Below, piece by piece: positions 6,501-14,161 of a stretch of DNA of 41,085 nucleotides; position 1 is the stretch's first letter; every line of letters begins with the position of its first letter. The translations under genes were made by a program, and so were the position numbers. Source of the stretch: Treponema sp. (GTDB taxonomy: Bacteria; Spirochaetota; Spirochaetia; Treponematales; Treponemataceae); assembly GCA_017550685.1 (NCBI GenBank), contig JAFZOJ010000052.1, positions 1 to 41,085 of the forward strand. The letters run 5' to 3'. The notes beneath the pieces are model-generated. The model did not search any database. It was not told the origin of the DNA and saw only the letters and a program-made list of their open reading frames with translations.

Positions 6501-7238
6501 ATGTCTATAGAAAGAATTAATTTAATTGGTGTTCCTGTTGATGTCTGCGAACCCGAAAATCTGGAAGCAGAGATTCTTGAGCTGCTTGCAAAACCGGGTA
6601 CAAAGCAGATTATTTTCCTTTCGGTATGGGATCTGCTCAAGGCACGTCATAAGAATGATTTTTCGGAATGTGTAAAGAATGCGGATCTGGTTCTTCCGAT
6701 TTCCAAGAGCATCATCAGCGGTGCAAGATTTTTGCGCAAGCCTATTCCTGTTCGTTATAATCCGTTTACTGCAGTTATTCAGATTCTGGGCATTCTGGAT
6801 TCACACTATAAATCTCTGTATCTGCTTGGTTCTCACAAGAAGACCCTTATGAAAACCGAAAAAAATGTCCGCGATACATTCCCGGGCCTTAAGATTGTTG
6901 GACGCTATGTCGGTTATTATCCAAAACAGGATGAAGATGATATTGTTCAGGCAATCTTTAAGTCTCAGCCGTCACTGGTTCTGCTTAGCGAAGGCATAAA
7001 AGAAAAGAATTGCTGGGCATACAGACGACGCAACCGTTTTTCTTCAAGCATCTTCCTTTATTACAGAGACTGCTTTGGAATTTTCTCTGAAAGAATTAAG
7101 CGTGTAAGCGAGCGTACCTTTGAACGTGGCGGCGAAATGCTGGTAGAAATCCTGCATAATCCGTTTAAGCTTTTCTATATTTTCCCGTTCTTCTGGTATA
7201 AGACTGTGCTTTTGTGGTACAAGCTTTTCCGTAGATAA
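6501..7238 (+). CDS. WecG/TagA/CpsF (GT26)-like protein with altered active site
   Basis: A 245-residue protein with the outline of the WecG/TagA/CpsF glycosyltransferase family, which adds N-acetylmannosamine-type sugars to lipid-linked precursors at the membrane. Recognisable blocks are GVPVDV near the start, NADLVLP at about 60, LYLLGS and FPGLKIVGRYVGYYP at about 105-140, and a C-terminal basic/aromatic membrane-association tail. The usual D-G pair after the VLP strand, where the catalytic aspartate lies, is replaced by ISKSIISG, and the R..G.D stretch reads KPIPVRYNP. It may therefore be a non-catalytic or re-purposed family member. The ATG at 6501 is chosen over an upstream in-frame GTG because AGGTGG lies at 6490-6495. 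Confidence 0.65.
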   Translation: MSIERINLIGVPVDVCEPENLEAEILELLAKPGTKQIIFLSVWDLLKARHKNDFSECVKNADLVLPISKSIISGARFLRKPIPVRYNPFTAVIQILGILDSHYKSLYLLGSHKKTLMKTEKNVRDTFPGLKIVGRYVGYYPKQDEDDIVQAIFKSQPSLVLLSEGIKEKNCWAYRRRNRFSSSIFLYYRDCFGIFSERIKRVSERTFERGGEMLVEILHNPFKLFYIFPFFWYKTVLLWYKLFRR

Positions 7239-7253
7239 GGGTTTGCTTTAAGT

Positions 7254-7982
7254 ATGAACTTGTCACAAATTGTAATAATTCTGGATCATCCCGACGAAAG
7301 CCGTAACATTGGCGCTGCCTGCCGTGCAATGGCTAATAATGATATCAGCGAGCTGCGCATTGTAGGAAACCGCCAGGATTATGATATTGAACATATTCAC
7401 GTGCTTGCAATTCATGCAGGGGCCATTTTTGACAATGCAAAGTTTTATTCATCAATAAAAGAAGCTTCGGCTGACTGCGTTATGTGTGCAGGTACTACCA
7501 GAAGACGTGGTAAAAAACGCGGAAAACTCATGCTGCCCGAAGAATTTGCCGCCCACATAGATAACACTACAGAACAAGGAGCCAAGGTTGCTGTTGTTTT
7601 TGGCAATGAACGTACAGGGCTTACCGATGACCAGCTGGAGCAGTGTACCTGCGGTGTTACCATTCCTTCGAGCCAAGACTTTGGTTCACTCAATCTTAGT
7701 CACGCAGTTCAGATTATTTCTTATCATCTTTTCCGCCGCAAGCTGGAACAAAGCAAGGGCAATTACTGTGGAGTTGTGCCTGTAAATCTTGAGCGTATAG
7801 ACAAAACCGTTAAGGCTGTAACCAATGACATGCAGAAAATAGGATTTTTTAAGATGCCCGGCCGCGAAGATATGGAAGGCTTTTGGCGCAGTCTTTTGTC
7901 CCGTGCCGCTGTATCCGAAAGCGAAGTTCAGTATCTGGAAAAAACCTTTTCAAAAATATCGGGTCTTGCAACAAAGCAATAA
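7254..7982 (+). CDS. trmJ: SpoU/TrmH-family RNA 2'-O-methyltransferase (TrmJ-like)
   Basis: A 242-residue SPOUT methyltransferase. All three SpoU motifs are visible: motif 1 around DESRNIGAACRAM (residues 14-26), motif 2 VVFGNERTGLTDDQL (about 113-127) and motif 3 IPSSQDFGSLNLSHAVQIISY (about 136-156). The N-terminal position of the catalytic domain and the short C-terminal extension resemble TrmJ, which methylates the ribose of nucleotide 32 in tRNA, but the exact target is an inference. It follows the GT26-like gene by 15 bases with no clear ribosome-binding site and lies near another RNA methyltransferase gene, rsmE. Confidence 0.82.
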   Translation: MNLSQIVIILDHPDESRNIGAACRAMANNDISELRIVGNRQDYDIEHIHVLAIHAGAIFDNAKFYSSIKEASADCVMCAGTTRRRGKKRGKLMLPEEFAAHIDNTTEQGAKVAVVFGNERTGLTDDQLEQCTCGVTIPSSQDFGSLNLSHAVQIISYHLFRRKLEQSKGNYCGVVPVNLERIDKTVKAVTNDMQKIGFFKMPGREDMEGFWRSLLSRAAVSESEVQYLEKTFSKISGLATKQ

Positions 7983-8000
7983 TATCAGATAAAATAAAAT

Positions 8001-9041
8001 ATGAAATTTTACGGGGAACTTTTAGTTATTATTCTGTTATTAATTGCAAACGGACGCATTCTTATTATCAAAAATGCAAAAAAGGATTCCCTTGTAATTT
8101 TAAGTCCGCTTGGAGTTCTTCTTTCAATCATTCAGATTTTTAACTGGGGGCTTGATGCCGTAACCCTGCTTACCTTATTTTTGAGCATTCTTGTTCTGCT
8201 TTCAAACTTTCATGCACTGTTCAGATATTCGGAACGCCTTTATATTGACCACTACAGTATTTTGATGAAGGTGTGGTCCGGTATCACAATTATTTTTGCG
8301 GCAGCCCTTATTGCGGGAACTGCTTTTTATGCACCGGTTGAATATTCAAACAAGGACCTTGGCGTAAAAGAACGACTTTTGCGTTATGAAGGAAGCTTCC
8401 GCTCAGGCTTTGAAGAAGCATCCCTTATCAAAAGTGCAAACCTTTTTGTTACCGAATTTAAGCCGGACAACGCACAGGAGATCTCTACCAAAGATATAGT
8501 TTTACTTATTCCTGATAAACGCGCAGACACCTATTACTACCGTCCGTTCCTGCAGTATCTGGCACGCGAAGGCTTTACTGTTGTTTCGGCAGACTTTTTC
8601 TGTTCTGACTGCAGGTGGAGGCATTCTATAGGCGACCTTAAAATCTGCCGCCGCTTTGCCATGCTTACAGACTGGTTTTTGAAAAACGACAAATTCTGGA
8701 TGCAGAAGGAATTTTATACCTACAATATTACCCAGGAGCTGAACGAGCTTGGAAAGCTTGCAGAAACTCTGTACGGTCAGAACACACGGCTTTTTATTAT
8801 TACTGATGTAATGGCTACAGATGCCGCACTGGATTACATGGATAAAAATCCGGAGCGGGTTCTTGGGGTTTATGATTTACAGACAATTCCCGAATACAAA
8901 ACTCCGGGCTTTGGTATAATCTGCCAGAGCGATATTCTTACGGCATCACTGCTTAAACAGAGCCGCGACAAAGACGGTTTCTACACAAAATATATTGTTA
9001 TGCAGACTAAAAAAGAAATTTTTAAGGCAAGGAACAAATGA
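8001..9041 (+). CDS. Membrane protein with alpha/beta-hydrolase-like C-terminal region, function unknown
   Basis: A 346-residue protein not assigned to a named family. The first 115 residues hold about four hydrophobic segments (starting FYGELLVIILLLIANG and ending TIIFAAALIAGTAFYAP). The rest is soluble and reads like an alpha/beta-hydrolase core: VLLIPDKRADTYYYRPFLQYLAREGFTV resembles the first strands and oxyanion loop, FIITDVMATDAALDYM takes the place of the nucleophile elbow but lacks G-x-S-x-G, and GFGIICQSD resembles the acid-loop strand. It may thus be catalytically dead. It has no Shine-Dalgarno sequence; TAAAAT ends five bases before the ATG. Its end overlaps the Nif3-like gene by four bases (ATGA), suggesting coupled translation. 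Confidence 0.6.
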   Translation: MKFYGELLVIILLLIANGRILIIKNAKKDSLVILSPLGVLLSIIQIFNWGLDAVTLLTLFLSILVLLSNFHALFRYSERLYIDHYSILMKVWSGITIIFAAALIAGTAFYAPVEYSNKDLGVKERLLRYEGSFRSGFEEASLIKSANLFVTEFKPDNAQEISTKDIVLLIPDKRADTYYYRPFLQYLAREGFTVVSADFFCSDCRWRHSIGDLKICRRFAMLTDWFLKNDKFWMQKEFYTYNITQELNELGKLAETLYGQNTRLFIITDVMATDAALDYMDKNPERVLGVYDLQTIPEYKTPGFGIICQSDILTASLLKQSRDKDGFYTKYIVMQTKKEIFKARNK

Positions 9042-9805
9042 CATTATTTGAATTTGACAATTATATCAACTCATTTTTGAAAAGAGAAAACTTTGATAAC
9101 GATATTGCCATTAACGGCATTCAGATTCAAAACAGCGATCCTGAAAAAAAGGAAATTAAAAAGGTTGCCTTTGCCGTTGATGCCTGCGAAGCTACTGCCA
9201 AGGCTGCCGCACAAGCTGGTGCAGACATTCTCTTTGTTCATCACGGTTTGTTCTGGGGACACTGCCAGCCGCTCACAGGAAGCTTTTACAAACGCATCCA
9301 GTCTTTTATAAAAAACGATCTTGCTTTGTGCGCTTATCATATTCCGCTTGATGCAAATAATCCTTATGGAAACAACTATGGACTTGCCGCAAGACTTGGA
9401 CTTACAGACTGTCTTCCTTTCGGGACATGGCGCGGAATGACTCTTGGTGTAAAAGGTAATCTGCCTAAGCCGCTTACTGTAGAAGAAATTGCCCAAAAGG
9501 TACTTGGAAACGGCAAAAAACCTTTGACTGTCCTGCCTTTTGGAAATAAAGAAATTCATACTGTGGGAATTATCAGCGGTGGGGCAGGCGAAGATGTTGC
9601 AGATGCCGTAGAGGAAAAGCTTGACTGCTATATCACCGGCGCCTATGAACACGAGGACTATCACTTTGCGCGCGAAATGGGCATAAACGTAATTGCAGGC
9701 GGCCACTACGAAACCGAAACCGTAGGAGTTTCTCTTGTAATGAAGAAGGTTGAGCAGGAGCTTGGCCTGGAATGTGTATTCATAGACGAGCCGACAGGGT
9801 TGTGA
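9038..9805 (+). CDS. Nif3-like dinuclear metal-centre protein (YbgI family)
   Basis: A 255-residue member of the NIF3/YbgI family, toroidal hexamers with a two-metal site. Metal-binding signatures are visible: HHGLFWG (residues 67-73), YHIPLDANN (about 100-108) and GGHYETETVGV (about 216-226). Family members are sometimes named GTP cyclohydrolase 1 type 2, but the physiological substrate is not settled. The four-base overlap with the preceding membrane protein suggests translational coupling. The stop is 10 bases before lspA, whose own promoter overlaps this gene's 3' end. Confidence 0.85.
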   Translation: MTLFEFDNYINSFLKRENFDNDIAINGIQIQNSDPEKKEIKKVAFAVDACEATAKAAAQAGADILFVHHGLFWGHCQPLTGSFYKRIQSFIKNDLALCAYHIPLDANNPYGNNYGLAARLGLTDCLPFGTWRGMTLGVKGNLPKPLTVEEIAQKVLGNGKKPLTVLPFGNKEIHTVGIISGGAGEDVADAVEEKLDCYITGAYEHEDYHFAREMGINVIAGGHYETETVGVSLVMKKVEQELGLECVFIDEPTGL

Positions 9806-9811
9806 TATAAT
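9803..9811 (+). promoter_or_regulatory. Extended -10 promoter placing +1 on the lspA start codon
   Basis: TG-A-TATAAT, a perfect extended -10, then ACACCC and ATG. The six-base gap puts the transcript start on the initiation codon; no Shine-Dalgarno sequence is possible in such a transcript. Confidence 0.55.
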
Positions 9812-9817
9812 ACACCC

Positions 9818-10363
9818 ATGGAAAAAGAAATCAAATCAAAACTGTTCCCGCTTATTCTTACGGTGGCAGTAATTGTTCTGGATCAGATTACAAAAATCCT
9901 TGTATGCAAATTTATTCCCGTTAATACTGTAGGTGCTCAGTTTTTTGGAGATTTTCTGCGCATTATTCATGTCCGCAATCCCGGAGTTGCATTCAGCTTT
10001 GGTGCACACTGGTCTGATGCCTTAAGAAGAGTCGCATTTTCCATCATCCCTATTATTGTTCTTGGAATTGTTCTGAGCGTATATTTTAGAAATAATGATT
10101 TTACAAAGCTTCAGCAGTGGGCTATCTGCGGAATTGTAGGCGGTGGTTTTGGAAATATCATCGACAGAGTTTTTAGACCGGCCGGTGTTGTAGATTTTAT
10201 TGATGTAAAGTTTTACGGACTTTTTGGTCTTGAACGATGGCCAACCTTTAATATTGCAGATTCTGCAGTTGTTGTATGCGGAATAATGCTGGTCATTTCG
10301 TTCCTTGTTTCTATCATAAAGGAACAGAAAGAACAAAAAGGGCAGAAAGAATTGGAGGAATAA
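9818..10363 (+). CDS. lspA: Lipoprotein signal peptidase (signal peptidase II)
   Basis: A 181-residue inner-membrane aspartic protease that cleaves signal peptides of lipidated prolipoproteins. The conserved blocks are present: DQITKILV (about 22-29), HVRNPGVAFSFG (about 51-62), GGGFGNIIDRV (about 108-118), GVVDFIDVKF and FNIADSAVV. These include the two catalytic aspartates in the DRxxxxGVVDF and FNxADS regions. Four membrane segments are expected. It acts on the many lipoproteins of spirochaetes, including the protease, macroglobulin and xylanase encoded here. The 3' end carries GGAGG, which serves the next gene. Confidence 0.95.
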   Translation: MEKEIKSKLFPLILTVAVIVLDQITKILVCKFIPVNTVGAQFFGDFLRIIHVRNPGVAFSFGAHWSDALRRVAFSIIPIIVLGIVLSVYFRNNDFTKLQQWAICGIVGGGFGNIIDRVFRPAGVVDFIDVKFYGLFGLERWPTFNIADSAVVVCGIMLVISFLVSIIKEQKEQKGQKELEE

Positions 10364-10364
10364 T

Positions 10365-10772
10365 ATGAACGGTGAAATGGAAGAATTTGACGAGAAGGAA
10401 AAGGAACGCCGCAGGAATGATCAGATTTCATATCGCAAAAGACAGAATAATTCAAATCTTTTTCTGTTTATAGGGATTATTTTCGAAATTATTATAAGTC
10501 TTGCATTTGTTTTTTTATTTTTCATTCTGTCCATACTTATATGCACACGAGTTGAAAGTGTTTCTCCAGATTCAGTTTCGGTTTTATACAATATTCTTCT
10601 TATTATTTCATTTATTGGCGGACTTGCCCTGGGATTCTTTGTTTACAGACGGCTTGGAAGATTTGTTATACGTAAGTTTAAGTTACATGAAAAGCTTCGT
10701 GATGATGTTCTTAATCAGTTTAAGACCCGCAAGGAATACAAGGAATACTACGAGAACAAAAAATCAAGGTAA
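10365..10772 (+). CDS. Small membrane protein, function unknown
   Basis: A 135-residue protein with a charged N-terminus (EEFDEKEKERRRND), two hydrophobic segments (about residues 30-58 and 68-91) and a basic, helical C-terminal tail (KEYKEYYENKKSR). No family is recognised. It starts one base after lspA (TAATATG) with GGAGG inside the lspA end, so it is co-translated with lspA. mtnN follows after two bases. Confidence 0.75.
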   Translation: MNGEMEEFDEKEKERRRNDQISYRKRQNNSNLFLFIGIIFEIIISLAFVFLFFILSILICTRVESVSPDSVSVLYNILLIISFIGGLALGFFVYRRLGRFVIRKFKLHEKLRDDVLNQFKTRKEYKEYYENKKSR

Positions 10773-10774
10773 CT

Positions 10775-11476
10775 ATGGAAAAAATCGGAATAATCGGAGC
10801 AATGGAATCCGAAGTAAATGAACTGGTCCGCAGCCTCCAGTATGCAGAAAAAACTGAATATGCAGGGCTGGTATTTAACAGCGGCATTTTGAACGGAAAG
10901 AAGGTTGTTGTTGTAAAAAGCGGCATTGGTAAGGTAAATGCGGCACTTTGCGCGCAGGCTCTTATCCTTAAGTTTGAAGTAGATGCCGTAATCAATACCG
11001 GAATTGCGGGTGCACTTGGTTCGGGGCTCAGGATTTTTGATTTTGTAGTTTCTTCTGCTGCGGTTTATCACGATTTTGATACAACTGCCTTTGGTTATAA
11101 AAAGGGGCAGGTTCCCGGAATGACTGAGCAGTTTACCGCTGATGAAAGCCTGGAGGCACTTGCAGAAAAAGCTTTTGCCGCTACCGATTTTTCAAAGAAT
11201 TATAAAATTATACGTGGACTTGTTGCCAGCGGAGACCAGTTTGTTTCCGATAAGCAGCAGAAAAAAATCATTCAGGAAAGCTTTAACCCTGCCTGCGTAG
11301 AAATGGAAGGTTGTGCAATTGCGCATACCTGCAGCCTTAATAAAATTCCTTTTGTAATTGTCCGCTGTATGTCTGATATGGCAGATGAAACTGTTGAACA
11401 GACCTATTCTTTTAACGAGGATATCTGCGCTGCTGCAAGTGCAAGTCTTGTTAAAAAGATGATGGAATTAATGTAA
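10775..11476 (+). CDS. mtnN: 5'-methylthioadenosine/S-adenosylhomocysteine nucleosidase
   Basis: A 233-residue nucleosidase that removes adenine from S-adenosylhomocysteine and methylthioadenosine. Signature regions: IGIIGAMESEVNEL at the N-terminus, SGIGKVNAAL (about 49-58), INTGIAGAL, GLVASGDQFV (about 148-157), VEMEGCAIAH (about 171-180, catalytic and ribose-binding glutamates) and RCMSDMAD (catalytic Asp). luxS follows after 21 bases and uses its product S-ribosylhomocysteine, so the pair is the two-step SAH detoxification route. AAGG stands before the ATG. Confidence 0.95.
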   Translation: MEKIGIIGAMESEVNELVRSLQYAEKTEYAGLVFNSGILNGKKVVVVKSGIGKVNAALCAQALILKFEVDAVINTGIAGALGSGLRIFDFVVSSAAVYHDFDTTAFGYKKGQVPGMTEQFTADESLEALAEKAFAATDFSKNYKIIRGLVASGDQFVSDKQQKKIIQESFNPACVEMEGCAIAHTCSLNKIPFVIVRCMSDMADETVEQTYSFNEDICAAASASLVKKMMELM

Positions 11477-11497
11477 TCAACGGCCAGGGAGGTTCTT

Positions 11498-11968
11498 ATG
11501 GAAAAGAAATACAATGTAGATTCATTTAATCTGGATCATACAAAGGTAACCGCACCTTTTGTTCGTCTTGCTGCAAAAAAGGTTGGAGAAAAGGGTGATA
11601 TTGTAACAAAGTTTGATATCCGCTTTTGTCAGCCTAATAAAGAATTTATGAGCACCGGAGCAATTCATACTCTGGAGCATCTTATGGCAGAATATATTCG
11701 TGACGAAATGGAAGGCGTAATTGACCTGTCTCCTATGGGCTGCCGTACTGGTTTTTATTTTACAGTGTGGGGCGACCGTTCGGAAGAAGAAATTGCGGGA
11801 CACCTTATGAATGTTCTTAAGAAGGTTGCCGTTTGGGATAAGCCTGTGCCTGCAACTACAGAAAAAGAATGTGGAAATTACCGCGACCACGACCTTGAAG
11901 GTGCTAAAAAATATGCGGCTGCCTGGGTAAGCGGAATAGCAAAAAAGGGCTGGAACGCTTTTATTTAA
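11498..11968 (+). CDS. luxS: S-ribosylhomocysteine lyase LuxS
   Basis: A 156-residue LuxS, which splits S-ribosylhomocysteine to homocysteine and DPD, the precursor of autoinducer-2. The metal site HTLEHLMAEYIRD (HxxEH, about 53-65) and the third ligand in ECGNYRDHDL (about 124-133) are intact, as is the active-site cysteine in SPMGCRTGFYF (about 78-88). GGGAGG lies before the ATG. It is co-transcribed with mtnN. A palindromic repeat (11971-11998) starts right after the stop and probably ends or shields the transcript. Whether AI-2 is used for signalling here cannot be told. Confidence 0.95.
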   Translation: MEKKYNVDSFNLDHTKVTAPFVRLAAKKVGEKGDIVTKFDIRFCQPNKEFMSTGAIHTLEHLMAEYIRDEMEGVIDLSPMGCRTGFYFTVWGDRSEEEIAGHLMNVLKKVAVWDKPVPATTEKECGNYRDHDLEGAKKYAAAWVSGIAKKGWNAFI

Positions 11969-11970
11969 GA

Positions 11971-11998
11971 GATTGTCGGGTTTGGCCCGCCAATGACA
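11971..11998. repeat. REP-like palindrome after luxS
   Basis: GATTGTCGGG-TTTGG-CCCGCCAATGACA, same family and orientation as 2005-2032. It lies three bases after the luxS stop and seven bases before the DUF1538 start codon. Confidence 0.75.
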
Positions 11999-12004
11999 TA
12001 AAAT

Positions 12005-13507
12005 ATGAATATTCTTCACAAGTTTAAAGAAACAGCAGTCTCTGTTCTTCCGGTTATGGTCATTGTACTTATTCTGGGGCTTACTGTTGTTCCTTTACCT
12101 GCACTTGTGCTCGGCCGCTTTTTTGTTGGCGGCATTTTCCTGATTATAGGTCTTACGGTTTTTCTGCTTGGTGTGGACCTGGGCATTCAGCCGATGGGTG
12201 AACGCTGCGGTGCGGAGCTTACCAAAAAGAAAAGTCTTTTGCTTTTGCTTTCGGCTGCCTTTATAATTGGTTTTATTGTTACTGCGGCCGAACCGGATAT
12301 TCAGGTTTTTGGCGATCAGGTTAGGAGCAGTTTTCCTGTTGTAAATAAGCTTGCCTTTACCTTTGTTATTGCAGGTGGTGTTGGCATTTTTATTACCATC
12401 GGGCTTTTGCGTACCGTTACGGGGCTTTCGCTTAAATGGACGCTTTTTGTTGCCTATACACTTCTTTTTGTTATTGCGTTTTTTACGCCTTCTTCTTTTA
12501 TGGGCATTGGGTTTGATTCTGGAGGCGCTACCACCGGACCAATGACCGTTCCTTTTATCATGGCGCTTGGTCTTGGTGTTTCTTCGGTACGTGCCGGCAA
12601 AAGTGATAATTCCTTTGGTCTTACCGGAATTGCATCCATAGGCCCCGTCCTCGCCGTTTTGATTTATGCAATAATAATGCGCGCTGAGGCTGCGGTCCCT
12701 GAGCTTGGAGTAGCGGTCCCTGAGGCTCTCGAAGGGCTCGAAGGGCAAGTCGCACAAGGCATCCCTGATGGCACCTTATTCTCAAGCTTTGCCAATGTGT
12801 TCGGTTCTGTCCTTCACGAATCTCTTACTTCAATTGCGCCTTTGTTTGCTCTTTTTATTATTTTTCAGATTTTCCTTTTGCGTATGACTATGCGTCAGGT
12901 AGTAAGGATGATTATAGGTTTTGTCTACAGCTTTACCGGTCTTTCCATTTTCCTGATTGGTGTGTACGGTGGTTTTATGCAGGCAGGAAAACTGCTTGGC
13001 GAAACTCTTGGTAGCTATGCATTTACGCGCGGCGGCTGGTGGCTTTTGGTACTTATTCTTACGGGGCTTGCACTTGGTGCTATTATTGTAAGTGCCGAGC
13101 CTGCAGTATGGAGCCTTAGCGAACAGGTTGAACGTGTAAGCGGCGGTACAATCAGGCGCAGGGTTCTGCTCATATTCCTTTCTGTGGGAACTGCTGTTGC
13201 CATTGGACTTGCCATGCTGCGTGCGGTTACCGGCTTTGACATTAAATGGATACTGGTTCCGGGATATGCTATTGCCATGCTGCTCATGCCGTTTTGTCCT
13301 GAGCTTTTTACGGGCATTGCATTTGATTCGGGTGGAGTTGCTTCGGGGCCGTTAACTTCGACCTTTGTTCTTTCGTTTACAATTGGTGCGGCCGGTGGGG
13401 CCGGTGGCGGCAATGATTCGTTTGGTGTTATTGCACTTGTTGCAATGATGCCGCTTATTGCAATTCAGATAATGGGTATTGTGTTTAAGATAAAAACTTC
13501 GAGGTGA
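12005..13507 (+). CDS. Polytopic membrane protein with two DUF1538 domains
   Basis: A 500-residue very hydrophobic protein of the DUF1538 family, with no established function. It is an internal duplication: GIGFDSGGATTGPMT...NSFGLTGIASIGPVLAVLI (about residues 160-220) is repeated as GIAFDSGGVASGPLT...DSFGVIALVAMMPLIAIQI (about 435-495), and AAEPDIQVFGDQV parallels SAEPAVWSLSEQV. About six membrane segments per half are likely. The hydrophilic linker between halves (residues about 230-246, VPELGVAVPEALEGLEG) is encoded by two tandem copies of the dispersed GTCCCTGAG repeat. The P-II-like gene starts at its stop codon, which suggests a membrane transporter or channel gated by that protein. No Shine-Dalgarno sequence is seen before the ATG. 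Confidence 0.8.
   Translation: MNILHKFKETAVSVLPVMVIVLILGLTVVPLPALVLGRFFVGGIFLIIGLTVFLLGVDLGIQPMGERCGAELTKKKSLLLLLSAAFIIGFIVTAAEPDIQVFGDQVRSSFPVVNKLAFTFVIAGGVGIFITIGLLRTVTGLSLKWTLFVAYTLLFVIAFFTPSSFMGIGFDSGGATTGPMTVPFIMALGLGVSSVRAGKSDNSFGLTGIASIGPVLAVLIYAIIMRAEAAVPELGVAVPEALEGLEGQVAQGIPDGTLFSSFANVFGSVLHESLTSIAPLFALFIIFQIFLLRMTMRQVVRMIIGFVYSFTGLSIFLIGVYGGFMQAGKLLGETLGSYAFTRGGWWLLVLILTGLALGAIIVSAEPAVWSLSEQVERVSGGTIRRRVLLIFLSVGTAVAIGLAMLRAVTGFDIKWILVPGYAIAMLLMPFCPELFTGIAFDSGGVASGPLTSTFVLSFTIGAAGGAGGGNDSFGVIALVAMMPLIAIQIMGIVFKIKTSR
12694..12745. repeat. Dispersed GTCCCTGAG/TCGAAGGG repeat inside the DUF1538 gene
   Basis: GGTCCCTGAGCTTGG (12694-12708), truncated, then GGTCCCTGAGGCTCTCGAAGGG with an extra CTCGAAGGG (12715-12745). 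Both keep the frame and encode VPELG and VPEALEGLEG in the linker between the two domains. Confidence 0.8.
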
Positions 13508-13509
13508 AT

Positions 13510-14160
13510 ATGTATAAACTGATTTTATGTATTGTTCCCCACGAAAGCGGAGAATTTATTACAAGTGCCGCAAGGCAGGCAGGGGCCGGGGGAGGTACCG
13601 TTCTTATGGGACGTGGTACTGCTTCCAGCAATATCATGCAGCTTTTGGGACTGGGTGACACTTCCAAGGATATTACTCTGAATGTCGTAACGGACGATTT
13701 ACTGGAAGCTGTACGTTCAAAAATCCAGCGGGTCTGCGAAGAAAAAAAGGCTCATTTTGGAGTGATGGTTACCATGGATGCCGACGGATTTTTAAAGGCA
13801 GGTGGAACGATGACCCAAAAATCAGCATCAGAAAAGAAAGGAGATAAGGATATGGAACAGTATGAACTTATAAATGTAATTGTAAACAAAGGTTATGCAG
13901 AGGATGCAATGGCTGCTGCACGCAAAGCTGGAGCCGGTGGTGGTACAATAATTGGCGCACGCGGAACTGCCAAAGAAGGCGACTCTACTTTCTTTGGAGT
14001 AGAAATTGTGCCCGAAAAAGAAATGCTTATGATTCTGGTTCCACAGGAAAAAAAGCAGGATATTGTAAAGGCAATTTCGGAGCTTTCCTGTTTTGCCAAG
14101 GCGGGCAGCGGAATTATTTTCTGTCAGACTGCATGCGATTTTACACTGCTTGGTAAATAA
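13510..14160 (+). CDS. Tandem P-II-like signalling protein (two fused domains)
   Basis: A 217-residue protein made of two P-II-like (ferredoxin-fold) domains. Domain 1 (about 1-100) opens YKLILCIVP and has ARQAGAGGGTVLMGRGT; domain 2 (about 115-217) opens YELINVIVN and has ARKAGAGGGTIIGARGT. The long T-loop of classical GlnB is short or absent. P-II proteins sense nucleotides and small metabolites and usually bind transporters or enzymes; the partner here is probably the adjacent DUF1538 membrane protein. AAGGAG lies 8 bases before the Met codon of domain 2 (13852), so domain 2 may also be made alone. The start may instead be the GTG at 13504 that overlaps the previous stop; ATG 13510 is preferred because AGGTG precedes it. 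Confidence 0.8.
   Translation: MYKLILCIVPHESGEFITSAARQAGAGGGTVLMGRGTASSNIMQLLGLGDTSKDITLNVVTDDLLEAVRSKIQRVCEEKKAHFGVMVTMDADGFLKAGGTMTQKSASEKKGDKDMEQYELINVIVNKGYAEDAMAAARKAGAGGGTIIGARGTAKEGDSTFFGVEIVPEKEMLMILVPQEKKQDIVKAISELSCFAKAGSGIIFCQTACDFTLLGK
13838..13854 (+). promoter_or_regulatory. Internal ribosome-binding site before the second P-II-like domain
   Basis: AAGGAG (13838-13843), eight bases, then an in-frame ATG (13852-13854). This is the best-spaced Shine-Dalgarno sequence of the neighbourhood and could start a 102-residue single-domain protein ending at 14160. Confidence 0.6.
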
Positions 14161-14161
14161 T

